DNA of 64,000 nucleotides from Ancistrus triradiatus. Taxonomy: Eukaryota; Chordata; Actinopteri; Siluriformes; Loricariidae. The notes below the pieces were generated by a model. It was not told where the DNA came from and did no database searches. It was given only the letters and a program-made list of their open reading frames with translations. Shown here piece after piece: positions 1 through 11,529 of this stretch. The stretch spans positions 397,919-461,918 of the forward strand of contig JAJAGP010000348.1 in NCBI GenBank assembly GCA_025084515.1. The letters run 5' to 3'. The number at the start of each line of letters is the position of its first letter. Within the stretch, counting starts at the first letter, position 1. The translations under genes and the position numbers were made by a program.

Positions 1-761
1 CCCTCTGATCAAGTTCTCCATCTTGCTACAGAGCGCGTCTGCTTTACCATTTAGGCTACATTCACACAGCAGGCACAAGTCTGGTTTTTTAGCAGTTCAT
101 GCTCCTGAGCACCAAAGAGCACCGCTTCACGCGACCCACTCGTTCAGAGGTAAACAATCGAAAATGAGTAAACAGTACTATAACAATCATGTTCAAAAAG
201 GCACATTATTTGGCCACTTTTTCTGATTTGCGTCCTTGGTTTCTGTAAACTTTGTTTTTAATCCTTTTATTTTCCTTTCACGCCGCAGCTGTGTCCTCCT
301 GTGGCTTTGTTGGGCCATTTCTTTCAAAATTTCCTCAAACATGGAGCCGTTTCAATATGTGCCTTCTAATTTTGTTTGCACAGACAAAATCACCCCAAAT
401 ATTGGAGATCAGTTACTTTGCTATCCCACCACTGAAACCTCTGTACTGCTGTAGCGCATTGTTCCTTCTCCTCGGTGCATTTATGACGAAAGTCGAGTTG
501 GAATGATGTAAAAGTCGCATCGCTGTGTATTGGGTTTGCATCGGATTTACACCACATATGAAAGTGGCCCAAATTCAGTATTTAAAATGTCAGATTCAGT
601 ATGTATTTTTGTTCACTCATCTCCAAAGAGAACATGTCTGTGTCACATACGATAAAAAGATCGGATACAGGCCACTTTAACTTGCTGTGTGAACCTAGCC
701 TTACACTTTCTTCCCAATCGTCCACAGGGAGAAAACACCCACGCTGTAAAGTCGGTACGCG

Positions 762-763
<2 letters not shown>

Positions 764-807
<44 letters not shown>
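764..807. repeat. (TG)n microsatellite
   Basis: An uninterrupted TG dinucleotide run of about 22 units, followed by an impure GTGAGTGTGAGAGAG tail. It lies in a rasal2 intron. Flanks 1-763 show no coding or repeat signal that I recognise. Confidence 0.95.
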
Positions 808-809
<2 letters not shown>

Positions 810-1144
810 TGTGAGAGAGAGTGTGTACACTCAGCTGTGCACAACCTGAGAAAGAAGCAGAAATGCTGTATGACTAAGCAGTAGCCTTGTCTGATTTTGT
901 GCAGCGCTTAGGAATGACCAGGGGACATCCTTGAAGTCGAGAGGCTGAGCTCTAACAGTGAGATGGAGAAATAGAAATGCAAAGTACAACTTCTGCACCA
1001 TGTAGCAACTTAATAAGCGATTGCAAGGATGCTGCACTGAACAGAAGGGAAGGCATGAATAACAATGTATGAAGGCCACAAACAGCCTAGCCAAATTGTG
1101 CAGAACAAATCCAATTTGAAAGCATACAGGAGAAATAGGGCATG

Positions 1145-1148
<4 letters not shown>

Positions 1149-1199
<51 letters not shown>
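1149..1199. repeat. (GA)n microsatellite
   Basis: A pure GA run of about 25 units that then switches to GTGTAC. Reading frames across it give only Ser-Leu or Arg-Glu low-complexity peptides, which are artefacts. Confidence 0.95.
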
Positions 1200-1201
<2 letters not shown>

Positions 1202-1701
1202 TGTACCTCTATCACAGCTGTTGCCCATCACTGGTTCAATAACCAGGACGAGGTCAGCATCGGATTGGAAGTGACCATCACCCTCGTCCAATGGGTTGCG
1301 GTGCTTTCCTTCTAATTGTCCATTAATCCGTTAATGTCCCATAGGACTCTTATGAGCAGCTCTTCACAGCGCCTCTGCCTTTTGTCTGTCTTTTCTGGCA
1401 TGTCCTGTCTCTATCCTTAGCACTCAATATCTCTCACCCTCAAATCAAGTCCTACTCACTCTTGCACAGAACCCCTGTCTCCTGCTCATCTGCAATCCTA
1501 GGCTACAGATCACCGGCCTCTCCCTCACTTGCTTTTCGGCCCACCAGCGGAAGAGAATGTACCGCATTTATCCAATCAATCGCTGTAATCTCACTCCTTT
1601 GGTCCTCTCAGCAGAACTCGCAGTACTTCCTTTCCCTCTCTCCCTCTAACAGTCTAACTCGCTCTCTCCCACCCTCTCTTCTGATGCGTCGGGCTCTCAT
1701 T

Positions 1702-1717
1702 GCAGCAGCAGCAGCCC

Positions 1718-1760
<43 letters not shown>
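1702..1760. repeat. (CAG)4 plus (AC)n microsatellite
   Basis: Four CAG-type triplets (GCAGCAGCAGCAG) are followed after CCCG by an AC run of about 20 units. The surrounding 1200-2347 is otherwise unremarkable intron. Confidence 0.95.
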
Positions 1761-1762
<2 letters not shown>

Positions 1763-2347
1763 CCTCACAAACTTGGAAATGAGCATTAACACCAATTAAC
1801 ACATTACCAAAGGCTTGAAATAGCTCCATGTAGGATGACTCTGGGGGCTCTGTACAGTGCCAAAAGCAAATCATTCGCTGTCGAAATCCTAACCCTTTTT
1901 CACATTATACCCTGAAAATGACAATATATTCAAAAAAATAAAGCTTTTTCTAGCTGTATTTATACATTACAACCATCAACACCAAACTGAAAATAACATC
2001 ATAGAAAAAGTTCTGATCAATTATGAAAATTAAAGTCAGGTATACGATGAGGTCTTACCAAGTATAACAAATAGTTAAAGGAAATAAAAAGCAGTCTTAA
2101 CTCCAGATGTTAAACAGCTGGTCACCTCAACAGCCAATCAACTCTGCAGATCCACAAGCTGAGACAGGAGTAAAAGAGCCTTTTGTCCATCATTTGTGTG
2201 TGGATGTTTGCATGTGTGTGTCACTACCTTACTGGCTCGTTAGCTCACGTTTGGACTAGAGACTGTTCTAACTAGGATGATTTTCCACTACTTATTAGTA
2301 ACAAGCTGTAAATGGTGTTCCTAAGTGTATGTGCCTGTCCTGCTGTA

Positions 2348-2862
2348 CAGTGGTGCTTCAAAGTTTGTGAACCCTTTAGAATTTTCTATATTTCTGCATA
2401 AATATGACCTAAAACATCATCAGATTTCCACACAAGTCATAAAAGTAGATAAAGAGAACCCAGTTAAACAAATGAGACAATATTATAATACTCGGTCACT
2501 TATTCATTGAGGAAAATGATCCAATATTACATATTAGTGAGTGACAAAAGTATGTGAACCTCTAGGATTAGCAGTTAACTTGAAGGTGAAATCAGAGTCA
2601 AGTGTTTTGCTGCTCGTCTGCAGTTTGCTAAAGATCATGTGGACAAACCAGAAGGCCATTGGAAGAATGTTTTATTGACGGCTGCATTCCAGCATAAGAA
2701 CCTTATCCCAGCTGTGAAACATGGTGGTGGTAGTATCATGGTTTGGGCCTGTTTTGCTGCATCTGGGTCAGGACGTGAACCTGAAGCGAGCAGTTAATGT
2801 GAAGAAACCCACCAACATCCCATAGTTGAAGCTGTTCTATACGGAGGAATAGAACAGCTATT
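2348..2862 (+). mobile_element. Tc1-A copy, internally deleted and 3'-truncated
   Basis: The left end (CAGTGGTGCTTCAAAGTTTG) is intact and preceded by TA, the Tc1 target dinucleotide. The 5' terminal region continues to about 2610 as in the longer copy at 14731. It then jumps into the transposase sequence (CTGCTCGTCTGCAGTTTGC), with further deletions: the catalytic WTDETK block is missing between 2672 and 2683, and the GPGRL...NPIE block is missing near 2772. The 3' terminal repeat is absent. This is a dead fragment with no usable reading frame. Confidence 0.85.
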
Positions 2863-3982
2863 AACTATATAAACTGGTCCACATTCACTTGTTGAGTCTC
2901 TGTTTTATCTGGCTGATCTTCTGTGTTGATTGCAATACTGTCCATCAGTGTACATTTGGCTTCCATCAAACAAAAGTATTGGGTCCATCATACCATCCTC
3001 TCAAGTGTTTCAGTATATCCCTAGACAGGGTCATTTTATTGTGAATACTTTTCACAATGTAAAATTATTGTGAATGTCCATAAATTAAAAATGTTTTGGC
3101 ATTATGGATGCTGTGTAGATGGTAGTGTTCCACTCATGTTTTCAGTGGCATCTCTGGCGCATTTAGAAAGAAATGTCCCAAGCTTTGCACAATGTTGGAA
3201 TGTATGTCTGGGTGACAAGAAAGATGACTCTTCTGAGGTTTTTTTCACTTCTGGTGCCATGTGGTAAAATGTTTAATGATCAAATTAGACTAAGATTAAA
3301 CTTTTCTATCTTTTCTACAGACACTGTAGACAGAGTGAGAAAAAGACATGCTGTGAGCAATATGTGTGTACATGAATGTAAACCAAGTACAGCCCTGATT
3401 TTAAATCACTATTAATCAATTTAACACATTCCAATCTCAACCAAGCCCATTTGGGATGGTCTGGGATTGGACCTGGACACTCCATGTTATTTTTAAAGTG
3501 TCCTTCACACTACATAAGCAGCTAATCAATTTTCTCCCAAGTTAGGTACATCAAGTTCCTGCTGCTATCTGTGTTTTTTACTGTACAAAAGCTAACAGTC
3601 TGGTAGCACAGGTGAAGCTAGCCATCACATCCTTGGAAATGACAGTCATGTATCTTTTCAGTGTAGCTATACCTGCAACATTTTTTGCATTACTGTAATG
3701 CCAACTGCAGTTCTTGTCAAAACAAACCATTCCAATGTTTCTGTAGTTCTCCTAGTAGCTACTGGAGCCAAACTCAAACAAATGTAGCTAAAATGAATTG
3801 ATAGGTGCATTAAACAAAATGTACACCATTTTATTGTTCGTTTATCCATCATTTTCAGTTAACTTTGTGCAAGAATTACATAAACATATCTGAGATTCAG
3901 CCATAAACAGAAATGCAGAATATAAATGAATGTACAGGCTTTTGTTTTGTTTGCTTTATTGAACGTTGCTTCAGCAACAATG
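2863..3982. other. Intron stretch, no recognised feature
   Basis: AT-rich sequence with scattered short open frames but no splice-flanked exon, terminal repeat or tandem array that I can support. Confidence 0.5.
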
Positions 3983-4152
3983 CCAATTTAGAGCAACCAA
4001 TTAACCTAACGCATGTCTTTGGAATGAGGGAGGAAACCCGAGTACCCAGAGTAAACCCACACAGTCATGGGGAGGACACGCAAACTCAGAGGTCAGGATC
4101 AAACCAGAGTCTAGATTTCAGGATGTGCCACCGTACCGCCCACAGGTGGCAA
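3983..4152 (-). repeat. SINE-like dispersed repeat, family D
   Basis: Reverse-oriented copy of a repeat seen six times in this window. Its core is GTCTTTGGAATGAGGGAGGA followed by a conserved GGAAACCC...AGTACCC...ACCCACACAG...GGAGGACACGCAAACTC series. On the minus strand the head reads as a tRNA-like GTAGCAC...GGTTCGAT promoter in better copies such as 46848. This copy is decayed, especially in the B-box region. Confidence 0.75.
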
Positions 4153-7062
4153 GTAAAAGTACATCGTAGTAACACACTGACTCTCTGAACACACTGAGCT
4201 GTAAACCAAAACTGGTATTTTCGCATGTTTGTTTTTTGAGTCATGATTAATTTCTTACTACTTACTGGGCTCAGTGGATTATATTCTCTTATGGTTCTGT
4301 TGTGTTCCATTAATAATCTAAATGATTAAATCTAAGGAACCAGCTGTGGTTGAGTGAGATGCAGGTTGTGGTGGATGAGGGAGAAAGTAGCATGTGTATC
4401 GCTGCTCAGTGCCTGCCAAATGGAAGTGCTCCTATGGGCTGAAGCTTCTCTATATCCTCATGGTTTGGTCCTGAGCTCTTATACGCAGAATACACTTAAA
4501 AGTGTTACTTCCTTTCAGTTACGGTGGGTGTGAAATCTGCCGGGGGGACGCTGGGTTTAAGGAGTGATATTCAAAACTGGTCACGTTACTCTGATGGGAG
4601 GGAAGCCAGAAATGCCATCACTCCCATTCATAGAGCAAGGCCAAGTATGCATTCTTGGATTAGCCATGAGTGGCTATAGTATTGTGTTCAGATAATGCTA
4701 TAAGAAAACCCGTTTCACATTTGGTACCAATGTCAACAAAATAATTAAATAACTTGTTTGTTCCCATTCCAGACACTTCCGAAATCAATGATTCTCATTT
4801 GTGTATGTAACATGCCTTTGTAAACGCAATATAAAGCCATATCCTCATTCTGCTAAACAACACAAACACAACAGGAACCTTCAAAACATGATCATGTCAT
4901 TACATTCAACACTACTGCTCAGGCAATTTGTATCTTGAACCATTCTTTCCAAATCCAACTCAATGAAAAAGTCTAAGACTACTGAAGAAGTGTTCTATGA
5001 AAATAACATCTGAAAATGAAGAAGCAAATGAAGGAACAACATTTATATTCCTACTGAAACCCTCTGCATCAGTGGCCCTCTTGGACAGTGGGTAGTGCAG
5101 TGCATCAAGGTCAAAATGCCTGTCTTTCAACTTGGCACAGAGTGGAGTTCCTTTCCCCTTAAACATAGTCTCTACCTTGACAATCCACTAACAGCATTGA
5201 TTCTGGTCTTGGCTTACTCTGATCAATATCAGATCAATACAGAACGTTAGAGGACAGAGGGTCCCAGTTCCCACTGCCACATGAGGTGAGCCTGCAAACA
5301 AGAGAATTGGCAGAGATGGAGAGAGACAGACAGAGAAGAGGGAGGAAGAGACAGAGACGGGGGAGAGCCAGAGTGCATACTGAAGGATAGCAATGATTCT
5401 ACGTTCTCAAAATGAGCTTCCAAACTAAAGCACCATGTTAATTGGAGAGTTTAAAAATCAATCAGTCCTAATTGCCTTCAAGAGATTTTGTCACTTCTGT
5501 TAATTCTTGTTCTGTCCCAAGATCCCTCTGTAGCAATACAAGCCAAGTTACCTCCTGCGACATACTTCTATGATGAGGAAGGAAGCACAGAAGTATTTAG
5601 AGTGGGCACGTCACACGATGTGGGATACCATCCAGACAAGCAGATTCATTATTCATCTTCATTATCTCATCCAAGTTAAACTGTGCATACAGTGTCTCAA
5701 AAAGCTAATTCTATAAACTAGCTATGTGAGGTCATTATGTTTAAAACAAAACCTTGCATTAAACATGCAACACTGGGCATCCATAGTCAATATGCAACTA
5801 TCCATAATCACTGGGATATCAGACAGGGTGATGGCAAACCTTCGGCTGTATTGAATATTCTGCTCATAGCATAGCTGAAACAATAACTAACGCTTCACAT
5901 ATCGTATTGTTCACCGCTAGAAGCACTACAGAACACTGCGTAGAACAGCATTAACGATCGGCATGCTGGGTACAACTGTCTAGCTACCCATGTAGCATAA
6001 CATACAGCATAGAAAAGCACAAGTCTGTTAACAGCTGAGAGAGGATCCATCACTATGGTAGATTAAAGAGCAGAATATGAGACCACAGACGCAATAGAAG
6101 AACTCGTCTGCAATTTGGAAGGGTTTTGTTTTCTAAAAATCCAATGCAGACCAAAATGCTAATATATCTGCAAATGTTGTACTCCCGCAACTCACATCAT
6201 CACCTCAGCAGTGTGTTGGAATAACAAGGGTGTATGAGATTACAAACATCGGGTTCAATGCCGTCAGCCAGCAGTGCCAGTGAAACCGTGAAGCCAAAGG
6301 CTCAGACATCACTTAAAGCGGCGTTCTCTTGAGACACTGCATATGACAGGAAAAGCAAGCGCTGGAAACAGTACAAACGCAGTAACAATCAAGTCGTGAG
6401 AGACGAGTTCAGAGTAATGATTAAAACACTGCATTCAAGTTATGTCTTACCCAGGCAAAAATACTTCAGTCAAAAATCTCTCTCTCTTTTTTTAATATGT
6501 TGCAGTTTGCACATAAAACATTGTCCACATTGTCATGCTAAGGCTGAAATGGTTCCTCAAGAAACTAGATTAATTCGATTACAAAAAATAATCTACTTCA
6601 ACTCTTTGCATCAAAGTGTCATTTAATCATACAGTACAGCACACTGTTTCACACGGACGACTTTTACAGTTGAACAACGTGCTCAAAATAGAGAGAGTGG
6701 TGAACAAAACAGGTGGAACAGAGAAGTGGTGGGATCAGTTCAGGCTAAAAAAACAAACAAACAAACAAAAAAAACAAACAAACATGAAAAATCACTCTGT
6801 ACAGCGAGTCTGTTGTAAAACGTCCAGCATCTCAGCAGAAAGCATCTAGTCTGCGCATCCAGTCTACGCATCCAGTCTACAGAGCGGAGCCGACAACGTA
6901 ATGTTAAGGTTTAACATAAATCAGGGTGATTGATGGGTAGCTGGAATTTTAATCCCATATTAAACTTTCAACGCCTGATGATGTACAGCCCCTGTCTCTT
7001 AGACATGTTATATAACGAGGAGAATGGTCACTGGCTGAAATATGAATGGGACTGTAGTACAG
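4153..7062. other. Intron stretch, no recognised feature
   Basis: About 2.9 kb with no exon, terminal repeat or SINE that I can support. It includes a purine-rich patch near 5310-5370 (GAGAGACAGACAGAGAAGAG) and an A-rich stretch at 6745-6780. Open frames here are short and lack splice context. Confidence 0.5.
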
Positions 7063-7160
7063 AAGCCCCGCCCCATCATTAGAAAGAACCAATCGGTGTT
7101 GAAGAGGGGGGGCAACAAGTCTCGGCCCCTTTATAGTGGCAGCACGCGCATGCGCAGTAG
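7063..7160. promoter_or_regulatory. Compact promoter-like motif cluster in intron
   Basis: Within 100 bp lie a GC box (CCCCGCCCC, 7066-7074), a CCAAT motif (ACCAATCGG, around 7089), a TATA-like TTTATAG (7130) and a perfect NRF1-type palindrome GCGCATGCGC (7146-7155). On the minus strand, the sense of rasal2, the order is NRF1 palindrome, then CTATAAAG, then CCAAT and the GC box. On the plus strand it runs GC box, CCAAT, TATA, NRF1. The surroundings are AT-rich and CpG-poor, so the cluster stands out. No adjacent coding exon is evident. It could be a real intronic promoter, an enhancer, or regulatory DNA inside an old transposon. Confidence 0.45.
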
Positions 7161-7649
7161 ATAGAATAACCTTAAAAAAAATAAAATAAAATAAAAAAAA
7201 AAACAACACATACTTTGTGTTATTTGAACCCAACAACATAAGTTAGTTATATAATTTTTTTCAGATTATATCAGAGATTCTAAATATGCATTTTAAACAT
7301 TCATTTCTCTTTCAGTTTTGGATATATAGCTCTCTACCATTTAAAAAAAAAATAAGAGTCTGGTCTTGTATGGCTGGAAATAACTGCCCGGTGCCATTAC
7401 CAATAATTTGTGTTGTTTAAAGATGCATTTTACCATGCAAATAACCTAAAGGGCAGCATGTTGGTGCACTGGTTAGCACCATCACCTAGCAGGCCCAGAG
7501 AATTCCTAGTCAGTACACTGTGAAAATGGGCTTAAAAGTCATATTATGACTACAGTAATCAACAAGAATTAAAAAAAAATTAAAAATGAACAAAATTCTT
7601 TTAACTACCTGAACGTTGTAGTAGTTACGTACCGGGACAGACTCCTTAC

Positions 7650-7722
7650 TACAAGTGTAATTGAGAATTAATATTATGACTGTCAAGCATTTTTAATACT
7701 ACACTTGTAGTTGGTTGTCCAT
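7650..7722. repeat. Small inverted repeat (hairpin)
   Basis: ACTACAAGTGTA (about 7650) and TACACTTGTAGT (about 7704) are exact reverse complements about 40 bp apart, in AT-rich intron. This could be a degraded MITE; no target duplication is evident. The rest of 7160-8774 shows nothing recognisable. Confidence 0.5.
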
Positions 7723-8776
7723 CCACCAAAATACCTACTACAATTATATTGTATCACTGTATCCGTAATATAGGACACTTTTTTATATTAAACGTGAAGC
7801 AAGTAGTTCAGTCAGCTAGGTGACTACAGGATTCAGTTAGTTAAAATAACTTCTTGTTCATTTTTGGTGCTTTTATAATAAGGTAATTGTATAACAGGGT
7901 TTATCCATGCATTTGCAGAGTATTTACATGAAATCACTTTAATGGGAATTAACACAATTTTGGGGGAAAACTATTCCATTGTCTTTGCTTCCATGGTCAC
8001 GAAATTGTGATATTATACTATTAAATTAAAGAACAGTTAAATTTTATGAAAAATAAGACAATACTGAATATTGTGAATAACAACATATTGAATACGGCAC
8101 CCATCTCTCTCAACCACCTGAATTGTCTTTCACAATGTAACTGGTGGCAGCATTTGTTATTTCTTGCCATATGGCACAGAATGATTCCACTAAGGTTTGC
8201 TGAGTGTGTTTTTGTGCTGGTACCTTGGCTGGTTTAAGCCCACGCTTTTAGGTAGAATGCATGGTTTATGGCGCTAGCACGTTGCATGTTCTGTTGTCGC
8301 ATGTGCATGTAGTCTGTCCTACCTGGCTATGTGACACAGTGAATATGTGAACTCGTAAGCTGTGTTTTTGACTGTTTCTTGCAAAGTGAATGACATACTC
8401 GACAACATCAGCTCTCACATGGTTAAAACAACAAAGATATTATAATTGTCAATACATATTACACAACCCTAAGTTAAAGAAATATTTAAACCTGCCTGTC
8501 TGGCACTAACATTTATGCTAAAGTCCAAATCACTGAGATCACCCCTCAATTTCTGATGGTTGATGTGAACACCTGCATCTGCGTGCTTTTACGCACTGCA
8601 CTGCTGCCACATTATTGGCTGATGAGAAAAGCATTTGTAGTACAGGTGTTCTGAGTAAAGTTCATGACGTGTGTATAAATATTACTATAACTCTCTAAAC
8701 TCAAAATCACATCCAGAATGTTAATCTTAAAAAATCTAAGCCTTGCGTGTCTATTCATTAGACAATGAACAGTATA

Positions 8777-10383
8777 CAGTGGGGCAAAAAAGTATTTAGT
8801 CTGTCACTGATTGTGCAAGTTTTCCTACTTAGAAAGATGAGAGAGGTCTGTAATTTTCATCATAGGTACACTTCAACTATGAGAGACAAAATGAGAAAAA
8901 AAATCCAGGAACTCACACTGTAGGATTTTTAAAGAATTTAATTGCAAATTATTGTGGAAAATAAGTATTTGGTCAATAACAAAAGTTCAACTCAATACTT
9001 TGTAACATAACCTTTGTTGGCAATGACAAAGGTCAAACATTTCCTGCAAGTCTTCACCAGGTTGGCACACACTGTAGCTGGTATTTTGGCCCATTCCTCC
9101 ATGCAGATCTCCTCTAGAGCAGTGATGTTTTGGGGCAACACGGACTTTGAATTCCCTCCACAAATTTTCTATGGGGCTGAGGTCTGGAGACTGGCTAGGC
9201 CACTCCAGGACCTTGAAATGCTTTTTACGGAGCCACTCCTTCGTTGCCCGAGTGGTGTGTTTGGGATCATTGTCATGCTGGAAGATCCAGCCACATTCCT
9301 ACTTCAATGCTCTCACTGACGGAAGGAGGTTTTGGCTTAAAATCTCACGATACATGGCCCAGTTCATTCTTCCCTTAACACGGATCAGTCGTCCTGTCCC
9401 CTCTGCAGAAAAACAGCCCCAAAGCATGATGTTTCCCCACCCCCATGCTTCACAGTAGGTTATGGTGTTCTTTTGTTTTGGGATGTAGCTCAGCATTCTC
9501 TCTTCCTCCAAACACGACAAGTTGTTGTTTTTTACCAAAAAGTTTTGTGATTTTTTGTTTCATCTGATTATTCTCCCAATCCTCTTCTGGATTCATCCCC
9601 ATATGTTCCTCTGGCAAACTTCAGAGACGGGCCTGGACATGTACTGGCTTAAGCAGGGGGACATGCCTGGCACTGCAGGATCTGAGTCCCCACTTGGCGT
9701 AGTGTATTACTGATGGGCAGCCTTTGTTACTTTGGTCCCGCTCAATGGAGGTCATTCCATCAGGGTCCCTCCGTTGCAGTTTCTGGGATTTTTTGCTCAC
9801 CGTTCTCATGATCATTTTTTTTGACCCCATGGGATGAGATCTTGCCGCTTGGCCCCCCCAGAATCGAGGGTACCTTATCAATGGTCTTGTATGTCTCTTC
9901 CATTTTTCTTTTACAATTTGCTCCCACACGTTGATTTTATTCAGTCCACCAAACCTGCTTGCCTATTGGCAGAATTCACTCTTTCTTTCCTTCCTGGTGT
10001 CCTTTTCGACAGCTCTTTTTGGTCTTGGCCATGGTTGAGTTTGGGAGTCTGGACTGTTTGAGGCTGTGGACAGGTGTCTTTTATACAGATACGATGTCAA
10101 ACAGATGCCATTAACACAGGTAACGAGTGGAGGACAAAATAGCTTCTTAAAAGAAGTTGTTACAGGTCCGTGAGAGCCAAAAATCTTGCTTGTTTGTGGG
10201 TGACCAAATACTTATTTTCCACCATTTTCTTTAAAAATCATGTGATTTCCTGGATTTTTCTCCCCTCATTTTGTCTCTCATAGTTGAAGTGTACCTATGA
10301 TAAACATAACAGACCTCTCTCATCTTTCTAAGTAGGAGAACTTGCACAATCAGTGGCTGACTAAATACTTTTGTGCCCCACTG
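8777..10383 (-). mobile_element. Tc1-B transposon, full-length but dead
   Basis: A 1607-bp element with Tc1-B termini: CAGTGGGGCAAAAAAGTATT at the left and its complement TTGTGCCCCACTG at the right. TA dinucleotides flank both ends (8775-8776 and 10384-10385). Each end has an outer repeat (AAAGTATTTAGTC) and a similar inner repeat (ATAAGTATTTGGTCA) about 170 bp further in. This is the IR/DR arrangement typical of fish Tc1 elements. The transposase lies on the minus strand and is broken (see separate entry). Confidence 0.93.
8992..10032 (-). pseudogene. Tc1-B transposase pseudogene
   Basis: Start ATG at 10032-10030 (MAKTK..., in TGGCCATGGTT), stop near 8992. Tc1 transposases bind the terminal repeats through paired helix-turn-helix motifs and cut with a DDE/D triad. 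Here several indels break the frame. Visible blocks are MRTVSKKS...RRDP near 9790, GLRSCSARHVPLLKPVHVQA near 9640-9690, and GNIMLWGCFSAEGTGRLIRV near 9400. The C-terminal part lacks the 10 bases AGCGACAGCC before the CAAAACATCAC block, a lesion shared with the copies at 26888 and 39708. Confidence 0.88.
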
Positions 10384-10921
10384 TACATGGCCCAAACTTA
10401 AATCATTAAAACAGATTTCCGTGTATTGATCGAGAAGCAGTAACACGAGACATGATAATACAATTCAAAATCTGAAATCTAGACGCGACTGAGAATTCAA
10501 AGTTTAGTGATCGTCAGTATTTGTTATTGCTTAATTGAGCATCGATAAGCGCAAGCAGCCGGAATAACCGATGCGGTCTGCAAGCCAGTGTGTCAGAACA
10601 GCGAGGCACTGTTCTAAATTAGAGCTTGAATGAAGTCAGCAGAGCGTGTCGTATTTGTCCTGCAAATGAAGCAGCCCACGTTACTAAAAATGTGCTCTAA
10701 GTGGATGAGAGATAACCATAAACCCCGTGTGTCCACCTGCTGCTTTGGAGAGACACGTGTGATCTAATGTCATAAACACGGATCTAATACAGCTGGCAAA
10801 CAAACAACGTTTAGCATTAGTACTTCACTTACTATTAAAACACTTAAAACAGGCTACATATCATCAACCTAAACACTTAGAGACGCTGCTAATAACTGTT
10901 GTGAGCTATTCCAAAACTTAC

Positions 10922-10946
10922 CCCAAAACTTTAGCTCAGTCTCCAT
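10922..10946 (-). CDS. rasal2: Candidate alternative first coding exon of rasal2 (short isoform)
   Basis: On the minus strand ATG GAG ACT GAG CTA AAG TTT TGG G runs directly into a perfect splice donor, GTAAGT (10921-10916). The start has A at -3 and G at +4. The exon gives eight codons plus one base (phase 1). From established knowledge, mammalian RASAL2 has a short isoform whose few-residue leader joins the exon after the one homologous to exon 3 here, also in phase 1. Exon 3 here exits in phase 1, so this exon could supply that short start and bypass the PH-coding exons. It lies in a CpG-rich island, as a promoter would. No transcript evidence is available; the partner exon is left of the window. 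Confidence 0.5.
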
Positions 10947-11480
10947 AATTCTGCATTCAGTTACACATCTCCAACGCAACGCTGACAAACAACCGGCTCG
11001 CTACAGACTCGCTGTGATATGAGCTGTTCAGTCTTTCACCCCACGCTGGAATGCAGAAAAGCCGGCATGCCCGATCAAACCCACTGGGCTTCTCCTTTCT
11101 GTCACATTATTGAAAGGAGCTGAACAAAAGCCATGTCGATGCGCGAGCCGCCAACACGCAGCACATTGTCTATCTGCCAACCACGCGCAGTTCAAGAACT
11201 CGCAGCAGCTATAAACAAACCGGACACATCAAACCTTCATCCCAAATAACTCTTCTGTAAATATTATAGTGCACTATGAGGGGGACATGACCTATTAACA
11301 GCTACACGATGTAGTGCATTAAGACAGGGAGGGAGAATCCATTTGGGATTCATCCACCGAGAACTTAACTATTAGCTATAAAAAGTAGCTAATAATAGAT
11401 TTCGGTGCTATTTTATATATAATAAACGACTGAAAGTTACAGAACACGTACTATACTTCGGCATATTCACCTTTTACATT
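10947..11480 (-). promoter_or_regulatory. rasal2: Candidate internal rasal2 promoter / 5' leader
   Basis: CpG-enriched sequence immediately upstream, on the minus strand, of the candidate short first exon. I see no clear TATA box close to the ATG. CpG clusters occur at 10970-11010, 11060-11075, 11135-11160 and 11180-11225. A TATA-less CpG promoter driving the PH-less isoform is the simplest reading, but the start site cannot be placed. Confidence 0.4.
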
Positions 11481-11529
11481 TAGAAAACCACGATACCGAC
11501 TACTGCAAGGTGGATAATAGTTAACAACA

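Larger units (their letters stand above)
10384..11520. other. CpG-rich, transposon-free island between two Tc1-B copies
   Basis: Between the elements at 8777-10383 and about 11530-12457, this segment has no recognisable repeat. It has a high local CpG density, with around nineteen CpG in 10960-11230, including CGATGCGCGAGCCGCC and CCACGCGCAG. The rest of the intron is CpG-poor. The island contains the candidate short first exon on the minus strand. Confidence 0.6.
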
